Assembly (NCBI RefSeq): GCF_000340435.2
Contig: NZ_CP011883.2
Location: 840,607-904,606, forward strand
Source: Mycobacterium haemophilum DSM 44634
GTDB taxonomy: Bacteria; Actinomycetota; Actinomycetes; Mycobacteriales; Mycobacteriaceae
Reading direction: 5' to 3'
Length of the DNA: 64,000 bases
Below the pieces are notes generated by a model. It was not told where the DNA came from. It made no database searches and saw nothing but the letters and a program-made list of their open reading frames with translations. The position numbers and the translations under genes were made by a program. This document shows positions 1 through 7,818 of the stretch, one piece after another. Each line of letters starts with the position of its first letter. Within the stretch, counting starts at the first letter, position 1.

Positions 1-97
1 CTCTATCGATGCGTCGGCGTGTCGCCGGTTTGATTTGCAGGTTCGCGGCCAAAAGTGGGTATGTGCATGGCCGTTCAACTGTGAGAGGTTTGTCCGC

Positions 98-1435
98 ATG
101 GGTCGACTATTCGGCACCGACGGTGTTCGCGGAGTGGCCAATCGTGAGCTGACCCCTGAGCTGGCGCTGGCGCTGGGTGCGGCGGCGGCACGACGGTTGG
201 CGAGCTCGGGCGCACCGGGTCGCCGGGTTGCCGTGATTGGTCGCGATCCGCGGGCCAGCGGCGAGATGCTCGAGGCCGCTGTCATCGCCGGCCTGACCAG
301 TGAGGGTGTCGACGCACTGCGGGTCGGGGTGCTCCCGACACCTGCGGTGGCGTATCTGACCGGTGCCTACGACGCCGACTTCGGGGTGATGATCTCGGCG
401 TCCCACAACCCGATGCCCGACAACGGCATCAAGATCTTCGGGCCGGGTGGCCACAAATTGGACGACGACACCGAGGACCAGATCGAAGACCTGGTTGCCG
501 GCGGGCCTGGGTTGCGTCCGGCCGGCGTGGCGATCGGTCGCGTCATCGACGCCGAGGATGCGGCGGAACGTTACTTACGCCACGTGGGCAAAGCCAGCAC
601 CATCCGGCTCGACGGCTTGACGGTGGTGGTCGACTGTGCCCATGGCGCGGCCTCGTCGGCGGCACCGCGCGCGTATCGCGCCGCCGGTGCCCGGGTCATC
701 GCAATCAACGCCGATCCCAACGGCATCAACATCAACGACCGCTGTGGATCGACGGACCTGGAGTCGTTGCGCTCAGCGGTGCTGGCCCACCACGCCGACC
801 TAGGCCTGGCGCACGACGGAGATGCCGACCGCTGCCTTGCCGTCGATGCCAACGGTGATCTCGTCGACGGCGACGCCATCATGGTGGTGCTGGCGCTGGC
901 GATGCAAGAAGCCGGCGAACTGTCGTCCAACACGCTGGTGACCACGGTGATGAGCAACCTGGGGCTGCACCTGGCCATGCGTTCGGTCGGCGTCACCGTG
1001 CGGACCACCGGCGTCGGCGACCGTTACGTCCTGGAGGAGTTGCGCGCCGGCGATTTCAGTCTCGGCGGCGAGCAATCCGGTCACATCGTGATGCCCGCAT
1101 TGGGGTCCACCGGCGACGGCATCGTCACCGGGCTGCGATTGATGACCCGCATGGTGCAGACCGGCTCGTCGCTGGCTGCCCTCGCGTCGGCGATGCGGGC
1201 GTTGCCGCAGGTGCTCATCAACGTTGAGGTCGCGGACAAGGTCACCGCTGCCGCTGCGCCCTCGGTGCAGACGGCGGTCGAGACGGCCGAGGCCGAATTG
1301 GGGGATGCAGGTCGAATCCTGTTGCGTCCCTCAGGAACTGAGCCGATGATCCGGGTCATGGTGGAAGCGGCCGAAGAGGAGGTCGCGCACCGAGTGGCGA
1401 CGCGAGTCGCCGCAGCGGTGAGCGCTCAAGGTTAA
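98..1435 (+). CDS. glmM: Phosphoglucosamine mutase GlmM
   Basis: This 445-residue protein converts glucosamine-6-phosphate to glucosamine-1-phosphate, the second step toward UDP-GlcNAc for peptidoglycan. Four signatures of the alpha-D-phosphohexomutase family are visible: the phosphoserine loop ISASHNP near residue 103, the metal-binding DGDADR near residue 243, the sugar-binding GEQSGH, and the phosphate-binding RPSGTEPMIRVM near the C-terminus. The ATG at 98 gives MGRLFGTDGVRG, the usual start of the family. An in-frame start at 35 exists but adds an unconserved leader. It corresponds to Rv3441c (mrsA). GlmS, the preceding step of the pathway, is encoded about 4 kb downstream. Confidence 0.97.
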   Translation: MGRLFGTDGVRGVANRELTPELALALGAAAARRLASSGAPGRRVAVIGRDPRASGEMLEAAVIAGLTSEGVDALRVGVLPTPAVAYLTGAYDADFGVMISASHNPMPDNGIKIFGPGGHKLDDDTEDQIEDLVAGGPGLRPAGVAIGRVIDAEDAAERYLRHVGKASTIRLDGLTVVVDCAHGAASSAAPRAYRAAGARVIAINADPNGININDRCGSTDLESLRSAVLAHHADLGLAHDGDADRCLAVDANGDLVDGDAIMVVLALAMQEAGELSSNTLVTTVMSNLGLHLAMRSVGVTVRTTGVGDRYVLEELRAGDFSLGGEQSGHIVMPALGSTGDGIVTGLRLMTRMVQTGSSLAALASAMRALPQVLINVEVADKVTAAAAPSVQTAVETAEAELGDAGRILLRPSGTEPMIRVMVEAAEEEVAHRVATRVAAAVSAQG

Positions 1436-1462
1436 CCGCTCCGATGCTGGAACCCCGACGCG

Positions 1463-1789
1463 ATGTCGGGCGTCGGATTAGGTATGAGACCTGTTGCTGA
1501 TACCAGTATTGACGTTGCGGCGGTACAGGCGGTCGCCGACCGGCTGAGCGCTGCGGCCGACCTCATCGACGGTGTCATCGCCGATCACCTGGCCAGGCTG
1601 GCTTTTGGCGGCGCCAGCGCCGGCCGAGCGCACACCGCCCGCGGCGAGGCAGTGCGCGCTGGACTGGACCGGCTGGCGGCGCAGTTATCGCAGTGGTCAC
1701 GTGCGGCCGTCGAGATCGGTGTCGCGTTGCGGGCCGGCGCGGGCCGCTACGCCGCCGCTGACCGATATGCCGCGGCGCGGATCGCCTGA
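1463..1789 (+). CDS. Small EspC-like (type VII secretion-associated) protein
   Basis: A 108-residue Ala-rich helical protein (ATG 1463; ATG 1484 is an alternative) corresponding to Rv3440c. The size, the all-helical composition and the C-terminal GRYAAADRYAAA segment resemble the EspC/T7SS-target family. YAAAD fits the YxxxD/E secretion signal of mycobacterial type VII substrates. The GTG of the next gene lies 3 bp after its stop, so the two are probably co-translated. The next product has a WTG motif in a helical N-terminal domain, as expected of a substrate partner. Function is inferred from pattern only; I do not recognise a studied homologue. Confidence 0.7.
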   Translation: MSGVGLGMRPVADTSIDVAAVQAVADRLSAAADLIDGVIADHLARLAFGGASAGRAHTARGEAVRAGLDRLAAQLSQWSRAAVEIGVALRAGAGRYAAADRYAAARIA

Positions 1790-1792
1790 CTC

Positions 1793-3151
1793 GTGGCCGA
1801 GCGGTTAGACGTCACCGAGCGCCTCGCTGAAGGCAGCTCCGCCGTCGAGCACACGCAACGATACGTGCGGGCCTGCCAGATGCTTGGCTACCAACAGCCC
1901 GACCTGACGTCGCGCCCCTTCCAGATCCGCGACTGGTACGACAGTGAAGATGGCCTTGACCTTCGAGCGCTCGATCGTGACTGTGCGGAGCTGCGCGCGG
2001 CGGGCATCGCGGTCACCGACGTGCTGCGGATGCAGCATGCCCTGGTTGCGGAGCTGGCGGCGGCGTGGACGGGGCCGGGATCCGACTCCGCAGTCCGGTT
2101 TCTGCAGGCCCATTGCGACGCCGGAAACACGGTGGCCACCGAGGTCCGCGCGGCTGCCCAGCGGTGCGAGTCGCTGCGCGACAACCTGTGGTATCTGCTC
2201 GATTCGAAGGTCGCCACGGCCATCGCCGTCGACGATCGCACGCTCGCGCTGCGGCCGGCATGGTTGGCCGCGGCCGACGCGGTCACGATCGGGGTAGCGG
2301 ATCGGTCGATGGCTGATGAGCTGGTTCATCAACAGATAAAACCTTACGTGGACAACGATATTCGCAACGATTGGCTGACCGTGATGCGCTCGACGCTGAC
2401 CGGTGTCGCGGCGTCCTACGATATGGTTACCGACAGGCTGGCCGCCGCGCCGCCCGCGTACTTCGAGATTCCCGGTGACCTCGGGCCGGGATGGGAACCG
2501 GTCCCGCCAGCTCCGGCGAGCGCACCGACTACGGCAGCGGTGCTTCCGCCCGCCGCCTTTCCGGCGCTCCCGCCGGATGCCGCGCCGGCCTTGACCCCCG
2601 CCACCACTGGGGCAGACAGTCCGGCAAGTTCCGGAACTTTCGGTGGCCCGAGCAACCTTGGCGGGCTTGGCGGACTTGCCAGTCGGATCGTCGAAGCGAT
2701 GGGTGATCTGCTGGGTTCGGCGGCTGAACAGCTGTCCGATCCGTCGGTGCTTGACGATCGGTTGGGCGAGTCGCCCTTCGCCTCTGACGACGATGCCACC
2801 GACGACGATGCCACCGACGACGATGCCACCGACGACGATGCTGGTGACAACCCCGATGCCAGGGCCGAAGAAGGCGAACAGACGGCCGAGGCGGACAAGG
2901 TCGATGAGCCTTTGCCCGTCGAGGAGTCCCCGCCGGGCGGTGTGCCACCACAGGTCAACGAGCCCCTAGAGGCACCATCGGTTGACGCGCCGCCGCCGGT
3001 CGCCACGCCGCCGCCGGTCGCCACGCCGCCGCCGGTCGCCGCGCCGCCGCCGGTCGCCGCGCCGCCGTCAAACGGCTCGACGCCCCCGCCGTCCGGCAGA
3101 TCAACTCCATGCGAGATCGCCGCGGACGAGCTTCCGCAGGCAGGACAGTGA
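1793..3151 (+). CDS. Ala/Pro-rich protein with helical WxG-type N-terminal domain
   Basis: A 452-residue protein starting at GTG 1793, corresponding to Rv3439c. Residues 1-220 are helical and contain AAWTGPGSDSAV near residue 92, a WxG turn like that of EspA/PPE-type type VII substrates. The rest is low-complexity: a Pro/Ala stretch, a Gly/Leu-rich GGLGGLASRIVEAMGDLLGSA segment (a possible amphipathic helix), an acidic DDDAT tandem repeat and a PPPVAT tandem repeat. There is no signal peptide or catalytic motif. Coupling to the EspC-like gene immediately upstream suggests a secreted pair. The function is unknown. Confidence 0.75.
   Translation: MAERLDVTERLAEGSSAVEHTQRYVRACQMLGYQQPDLTSRPFQIRDWYDSEDGLDLRALDRDCAELRAAGIAVTDVLRMQHALVAELAAAWTGPGSDSAVRFLQAHCDAGNTVATEVRAAAQRCESLRDNLWYLLDSKVATAIAVDDRTLALRPAWLAAADAVTIGVADRSMADELVHQQIKPYVDNDIRNDWLTVMRSTLTGVAASYDMVTDRLAAAPPAYFEIPGDLGPGWEPVPPAPASAPTTAAVLPPAAFPALPPDAAPALTPATTGADSPASSGTFGGPSNLGGLGGLASRIVEAMGDLLGSAAEQLSDPSVLDDRLGESPFASDDDATDDDATDDDATDDDAGDNPDARAEEGEQTAEADKVDEPLPVEESPPGGVPPQVNEPLEAPSVDAPPPVATPPPVATPPPVAAPPPVAAPPSNGSTPPPSGRSTPCEIAADELPQAGQ
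2786..2841 (+). repeat. 15-bp in-frame tandem repeat (acidic DDDAT)
   Basis: Three perfect 15-bp units (2786-2800, 2801-2815, 2816-2830) are followed by a partial fourth. Each encodes Asp-Asp-Asp-Ala-Thr within the low-complexity region of the host gene. The unit is a multiple of three, so copy-number change keeps the frame. It is a likely length-variable locus. Confidence 0.9.
2990..3061 (+). repeat. 18-bp in-frame tandem repeat (PPPVAT/PPPVAA)
   Basis: Four 18-bp units (2990-3007, 3008-3025, 3026-3043, 3044-3061) encode Pro-Pro-Pro-Val-Ala-Thr twice and then Pro-Pro-Pro-Val-Ala-Ala twice. They form the proline-rich C-terminal tail of the protein. Confidence 0.9.
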
Positions 3152-3155
3152 CGGG

Positions 3156-4214
3156 TCAGGCAGGCCGTAGCTGTAGGAGTTGCTCGACGTAGCGCACGGA
3201 CTCGGCGGGGTCTGCCGCCATCGGGCTCACCAATAGCGTGGTGACACCGGCCTCGGTGAAGGCGGCCAAGCGTTCGGCGATGAATCCGCGTGGGCCGACC
3301 AGCGAGATCCCGCGCACCAACTCGTCGGGCACCGCGTCGATGGCCTCATGCTTGCGGCCGCTCAGATACAACTCCTGGATCCGGTCCGCGACCGCGCCGA
3401 ACCCGTAGCGGGTTGCCAGGTTGTGGTAGAAGTTGCGGCCCTTGGCGCCCATCCCGCCGATGTACAGGGCCAGTTGCGGCTTGGTCCAGGTCAGCCGATC
3501 ATCGACGCTGTCGCCGATGGCCAACGACGCATGCACCATGACGTCCAGCGGCCCCAGTGCGGGATCCCGCTTGGCAGCGCCGGCCGTCAGCGCCTCACCC
3601 CAGACCGACTCGGCCTTCTCCGGGTAGAAGAAGACCGGCTGCCAGCCCTCGGCGATCTCGGCGGTAAGCTCAACGTTTTTCGGCCCCAGCGCCGCGATCG
3701 TGATCGGAATGCGCTCGCGCACAGGGTGATTGATGAGCTGCAGCGCTTTGCCTAAGCCTGCTCCACGGTCCGCGGGTAGTGGGATCTGATAATGCTTGCC
3801 GGCGTATTGCAGCCGGTCTCGGCGCCACACCTGCCGACAGATTTCCACGACTTCGCGGGTGCGGCCCAGCGGTGCATCGAACTCGACGCCGTGAAACCCC
3901 TCCATCACCTGCGGTCCGGACGTGCCGATCCCGAGACGGAATCGGCCATCGGACACGAAATCCAGACCGGCGGCAGTCATGGCCAGCAACGACGGCGTGC
4001 GGGTGTAGATAGGAAACACCCCCGACGCCAATTCCACGGTCGTTGTTTTGGCGGCCAAGTAGCCCAGCTGGCTCACGGCGTCGAAGGAATACGCCTCGGC
4101 CACTACCGCGACATCGATGCCGGCCTTTTCGAGTTCGACGATGCGGTCGACGGCTTGGTGAAACCCACCCGAGTAATCCAGCGCAATCCCGATTCGCAGC
4201 CTATTTCGCACCAA
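3156..4214 (-). CDS. F420-dependent LLM-class oxidoreductase
   Basis: A 352-residue luciferase-like (LLM) TIM-barrel protein. The N-terminal RIGIALDYSGG strand, the GRFRLGIGTSGPQVMEGFHG segment and the C-terminal LLVSPMAADPAESVRYVEQ helix are typical of mycobacterial F420-dependent oxidoreductases such as Rv3520c. The substrate is unknown. The start is TTG 4214 or GTG 4211. It ends 5 bp from the stop of the convergent Ala/Pro-rich gene and reads in the same direction as a downstream-oriented hydrolase located 45 bp upstream. H37Rv has no such gene at this position as I recall, so it is an accessory insertion or was lost there. Confidence 0.85.
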   Translation of the reverse strand: MVRNRLRIGIALDYSGGFHQAVDRIVELEKAGIDVAVVAEAYSFDAVSQLGYLAAKTTTVELASGVFPIYTRTPSLLAMTAAGLDFVSDGRFRLGIGTSGPQVMEGFHGVEFDAPLGRTREVVEICRQVWRRDRLQYAGKHYQIPLPADRGAGLGKALQLINHPVRERIPITIAALGPKNVELTAEIAEGWQPVFFYPEKAESVWGEALTAGAAKRDPALGPLDVMVHASLAIGDSVDDRLTWTKPQLALYIGGMGAKGRNFYHNLATRYGFGAVADRIQELYLSGRKHEAIDAVPDELVRGISLVGPRGFIAERLAAFTEAGVTTLLVSPMAADPAESVRYVEQLLQLRPA

Positions 4215-4258
4215 CGACAGATACCACCAGGACAGCGGCCCGTCGCCGTGGGGCCGGG

Positions 4259-5110
4259 TTACTTCAGCAGCGCGACGATCTTCTGTTCGGGGGTCACCGG
4301 TGGCGCCTCAGGGTCCACCGGGACCGTCTGGGGCAGGTGCACGACTGGGTCGGCGAAGGCGCGATAGTCTTTGTCGCCGCCAAGCGCATAGAGTAGGTAA
4401 CCGGTCAGCAGCGACCGAACCGCTTTTTGCGTCGCGCGATGCGGGCCGGCCAGCCCGACGGCCTTCGTCAGGCGCCGCCCCTCCACCAGACCGCCGGCTT
4501 TGGCTTTGCTGACGATACGCAGGGTGGCCCCATCCCAAGCGCGGGACAGCGATAGAGCGTTTGAATTCAACGTCTTCGAGTCTCCTGGCGCGGTCAAGAT
4601 CAATCCCGGGACCTTGCACGTCGCGGCCGGCTGTTCGGGCGCTGGACTTGTGACTGTCGGGAAAATCGCCACCGCGGATTTGGCCCGCAGGCCGGCCAAG
4701 CCCGACAGCCCGGCCGCGGCGAACACGGCGGCCGACCCGCCGAAGCCGTGTCCCACCAGGCCGAGCTTGGCGGGGTGCACGCTGATATTGCCGGACCCCA
4801 GCCGCACACCTGCCACGATGTCGAGTGCCGAACCGAGATCGAAGGCCAGGTTGAGCACCGAGGGCGCGAGACCCCGTTGGGTGTCGGGAGCGCCGGCCAC
4901 GATGCCCCATGACGCCAGATGTTCCAGCAGACCCGCGTAACGGGCGGCACCGGTAAGCCAGTCGTGACCAAATGCGATGCCGGGAAGATTCAGACCGGCA
5001 TCCGGGGTGTACAGCACCCCTGGCAAACCGGCAAAGGACAAGTCGCCACGTAAAACCCGGTGCGGGCCACGGCGGCTGAGGGCTGCGGCGAGCTTGCGGG
5101 TGTGGGCCAC
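4259..5110 (-). CDS. Alpha/beta-hydrolase-fold protein lacking the nucleophile Ser (Rv3438-like)
   Basis: About 283 residues from GTG 5110; an in-frame start at 5167 would give 302 but runs close to the divergent glmS start. It has a dienelactone-hydrolase-like fold: GVLYTPD strand, FGHDWLTGAARY, then GLVGHGFGGSAA at the nucleophile elbow and LILTAPGD at the acid position. The elbow normally reads GxSxG, but here it is GHGFG with glycine in place of serine, so classical serine-hydrolase catalysis is doubtful. It is divergent from glmS (72 bp apart) and probably shares that promoter region. It corresponds to Rv3438. Confidence 0.85.
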   Translation of the reverse strand: MAHTRKLAAALSRRGPHRVLRGDLSFAGLPGVLYTPDAGLNLPGIAFGHDWLTGAARYAGLLEHLASWGIVAGAPDTQRGLAPSVLNLAFDLGSALDIVAGVRLGSGNISVHPAKLGLVGHGFGGSAAVFAAAGLSGLAGLRAKSAVAIFPTVTSPAPEQPAATCKVPGLILTAPGDSKTLNSNALSLSRAWDGATLRIVSKAKAGGLVEGRRLTKAVGLAGPHRATQKAVRSLLTGYLLYALGGDKDYRAFADPVVHLPQTVPVDPEAPPVTPEQKIVALLK

Positions 5111-5181
5111 CCGTCGACGGTAGCGCACCCGCCAGCCCTGTGCACCGGTCCACCGCAACGGCTGCACTACCCTGATTAGGT

Positions 5182-7068
5182 ATGTGTGGAATTGTCGGCT
5201 ACGTCGGGCAGCGCCCTGCCTGCGAGGTCGTCATGGACGCGCTGCGCAGGATGGAGTACCGCGGCTACGACTCGTCAGGAATCGCGCTGATCGACGGCAG
5301 TGCCAAATCGGGCAAGCTGACTGTTCGTCGTCGTGCCGGTCGGCTTTCCAATTTGGAGTCGGCGTTGGCGGAGATGGTCCCGGCGTCGCTGGCCGGCACC
5401 GTCGGCCTCGGCCATACCCGGTGGGCCACCCATGGTCGCCCCACCGACCGTAACGCGCACCCGCACCGCGATGCCACCGGCAAGATCGCCGTTGTCCACA
5501 ACGGCATCATCGAGAACTTCGCCTCCCTTCGCCATGAGCTGGAGACCGCCGGCGTGGAGTTCGCCAGCGACACCGACACCGAGGTGGCCGTGCATCTGGT
5601 GGCGCAGGCGTATCGCGACGGCGAGACGGCCGGTGATTTCGCCGGCTCCGTGCTGGCGGTGCTGCGCCGGCTGCAGGGCCACTTCACCCTGGTGTTCGCC
5701 AACGCCGACGAGCCCGGCACCATTGTGGCCGCGCGCCGCTCCACCCCGCTGGTGCTCGGGATCGGCGACGGGGAGATGTTCGTCGGCTCCGACGTGGCCG
5801 CGTTTATCGAACACACCCGGGATGCGGTCGAACTGGGCCAGGACCAGGCCGTGGTGATCACCGCAGACGGCTACCGGATCAGCGACTTCGACGGCAACCC
5901 TGATCTGGGGGCCGCCGCTCAACACCGCACATTTCACATTGACTGGGACCTGGCCGCCGCCGAAAAGGGCGGCTACGAGTACTTCATGCTCAAGGAGATC
6001 GCCGAGCAGCCCGACGCGGTAGCCGACACGCTGCTCGGGCATTTCGACGGCGGCCGGATCGTGCTCGACGAACAGCGGTTGAGCGACCAGGAACTCCGCG
6101 AGATCGACAAGGTGTTTGTGGTCGCCTGCGGTACCGCGTATCACTCCGGGCTGTTGGCGAAATACACCATCGAGCACTGGACGCGGCTGCCCGTCGAGGT
6201 GGAGCTGGCCAGCGAATTTCGCTACCGGGACCCCGTGCTGGACCGCAGCACGCTGGTGGTGGCCATTTCGCAATCCGGTGAAACCGCCGACACCCTAGAA
6301 GCGGTCCGGCACGCCAAGGAGCAGAAGGCCAAGGTGCTGGCGATCTGCAACACCAACGGCTCCCAAATCCCACGCGAGTGCGACGCGGTGCTGTACACCC
6401 GCGCCGGCCCGGAGATCGGCGTCGCCTCAACGAAAACCTTCCTGGCCCAGGTCGCCGCGAACTACCTCCTGGGGCTGGCGTTGGCGCAGGCCCGCGGCAC
6501 CAAGTACCCCGACGAGGTGCAGCGCGAATACCGGGAGCTGGAAGCGATGCCCGAGCTGGTGGCCCGGGTGATCGCGGGAACAGGGCCGGTGGCCGATTTG
6601 GCCTACCGGTTCGCTCAGTCGACGACCGTGCTATTCCTGGGTCGCCATGTCGGGTACCCGGTGGCGCTGGAAGGTGCGTTGAAACTCAAGGAATTGGCCT
6701 ACATGCACGCCGAGGGGTTCGCCGCCGGCGAACTCAAACACGGCCCCATCGCGTTGATCGAAGACAACCTGCCGGTCATCGTCGTCATGCCGTCGCCCAA
6801 GGGGTCGGCAACGCTGCATGCCAAGCTGCTGAGCAATATCCGGGAAATCCAGACCCGCGGCGCGGTGACCATTGTGATCGCCGAGGAAGGCGACGACACG
6901 GTGCGTCCCTACGCCGATCACCTGATCGAACTCCCCGCGGTGTCAACGCTGTTGCAGCCGCTGCTGTCGACCATCCCGCTGCAGGTGTTCGCCGCGTCGG
7001 TGGCGCAGGCCCGCGGCTACGACGTCGACAAGCCGCGAAATCTGGCCAAGTCCGTCACCGTTGAGTAA
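5182..7068 (+). CDS. glmS: Glutamine-fructose-6-phosphate aminotransferase GlmS
   Basis: A 628-residue enzyme making glucosamine-6-phosphate from fructose-6-phosphate and glutamine, the entry step to UDP-GlcNAc. The start MCGIVGYVG places the N-terminal nucleophile Cys directly after Met. The glutaminase domain covers about residues 2-240 (GHTRWATHG, HNGIIEN). Two SIS domains follow: ACGTAYHSG and SQSGETADT, then EGALKLKELAY and AEGFAAGELKHGP. It ends with the usual DKPRNLAKSVTVE. The stop lies inside the start of the following membrane-protein gene. It corresponds to Rv3436c. No glmS ribozyme-like leader was seen. Confidence 0.98.
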   Translation: MCGIVGYVGQRPACEVVMDALRRMEYRGYDSSGIALIDGSAKSGKLTVRRRAGRLSNLESALAEMVPASLAGTVGLGHTRWATHGRPTDRNAHPHRDATGKIAVVHNGIIENFASLRHELETAGVEFASDTDTEVAVHLVAQAYRDGETAGDFAGSVLAVLRRLQGHFTLVFANADEPGTIVAARRSTPLVLGIGDGEMFVGSDVAAFIEHTRDAVELGQDQAVVITADGYRISDFDGNPDLGAAAQHRTFHIDWDLAAAEKGGYEYFMLKEIAEQPDAVADTLLGHFDGGRIVLDEQRLSDQELREIDKVFVVACGTAYHSGLLAKYTIEHWTRLPVEVELASEFRYRDPVLDRSTLVVAISQSGETADTLEAVRHAKEQKAKVLAICNTNGSQIPRECDAVLYTRAGPEIGVASTKTFLAQVAANYLLGLALAQARGTKYPDEVQREYRELEAMPELVARVIAGTGPVADLAYRFAQSTTVLFLGRHVGYPVALEGALKLKELAYMHAEGFAAGELKHGPIALIEDNLPVIVVMPSPKGSATLHAKLLSNIREIQTRGAVTIVIAEEGDDTVRPYADHLIELPAVSTLLQPLLSTIPLQVFAASVAQARGYDVDKPRNLAKSVTVE

Positions 7069-7756
7069 ACGGCGCTCGTGGGCGGTCGTGGTGTTGCGAT
7101 TTATCGGCAGCGCACCGTTGACGTATTCATGGCTGGCCGTGCTGCTGGTCACGACGATCATTGCGCACCATCTCGATAGGCGGCAGTGGCATGCCATCGT
7201 CGTCGCCGGCTCAACCAACATCGCGCACTTGGCCAAGGATCCGTTGGAAGTCCTGATTGACAGCTTGCTGTGGATCGACGGCCGATACTGGACGCCCTAC
7301 CTTGTACTGTTCACCCTGTTTCTGGCGCCGGCCGAGCGATGGCTTGGCCAGCTGCGGTGGATCACTGTGGGATTGACTGCGCACGTTGGCGCTACCTATA
7401 TCAGCGAAGGCTTGCTCAAGCTGGCGATCGATTCTCGTGATGCGCCCGAGAAACTGATGCACGCCGCCGATATTGGAGTCAGTTACTTTCTCGTCGGGGT
7501 GATGGGGATGCTGACGTATCACATCGTGACACCGTGGCGATGGGGCTATCTCGTGATCGTGCTCGTCATCTTTGGTTTCCCGCTCACCCGGATCGACCCT
7601 AAAGACTTGAACTTCACCGCGATCGGTCATTTCAGTTCGATCCTCATCGGCCTGTGCTGCTATGCGCTGGCCCGAGATCGCCAGGGCCGATCAATTGATC
7701 CGGCGCGCGTGCCCAGATTGCTACGTCGACGCGGCAGCCGCGACGCTTCGGCCTGA
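7061..7756 (+). CDS. Rhomboid-like multi-pass membrane protein
   Basis: A 231-residue integral membrane protein. It starts at TTG 7061, overlapping the glmS stop by 8 bp; GTG 7079 is an alternative start. About six hydrophobic segments are visible, at residues near 18-36, 75-95, 100-118, 140-160, 165-185 and 190-208, and the C-terminus is Arg-rich and cytosolic. The layout resembles mycobacterial rhomboid-like proteins (Rv3434c type). I see no GxSx/His dyad placed as in active rhomboid proteases, so protease activity is not claimed. Translational coupling to glmS suggests a cell-envelope role. Confidence 0.75.
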   Translation: MSKRRSWAVVVLRFIGSAPLTYSWLAVLLVTTIIAHHLDRRQWHAIVVAGSTNIAHLAKDPLEVLIDSLLWIDGRYWTPYLVLFTLFLAPAERWLGQLRWITVGLTAHVGATYISEGLLKLAIDSRDAPEKLMHAADIGVSYFLVGVMGMLTYHIVTPWRWGYLVIVLVIFGFPLTRIDPKDLNFTAIGHFSSILIGLCCYALARDRQGRSIDPARVPRLLRRRGSRDASA

Positions 7757-7818
7757 CCGCTAAGTCCGGCGGCTGCACCCCCGTCCCTGACCGCGCACGG
7801 CGCGAGCATGGAATCCTG

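Noticed and set aside
5060..5181. glmS riboswitch-ribozyme upstream of glmS
   Set aside because: The gap to the divergent gene is only 72 bp and shows no matching fold; such ribozymes are typical of Firmicutes.
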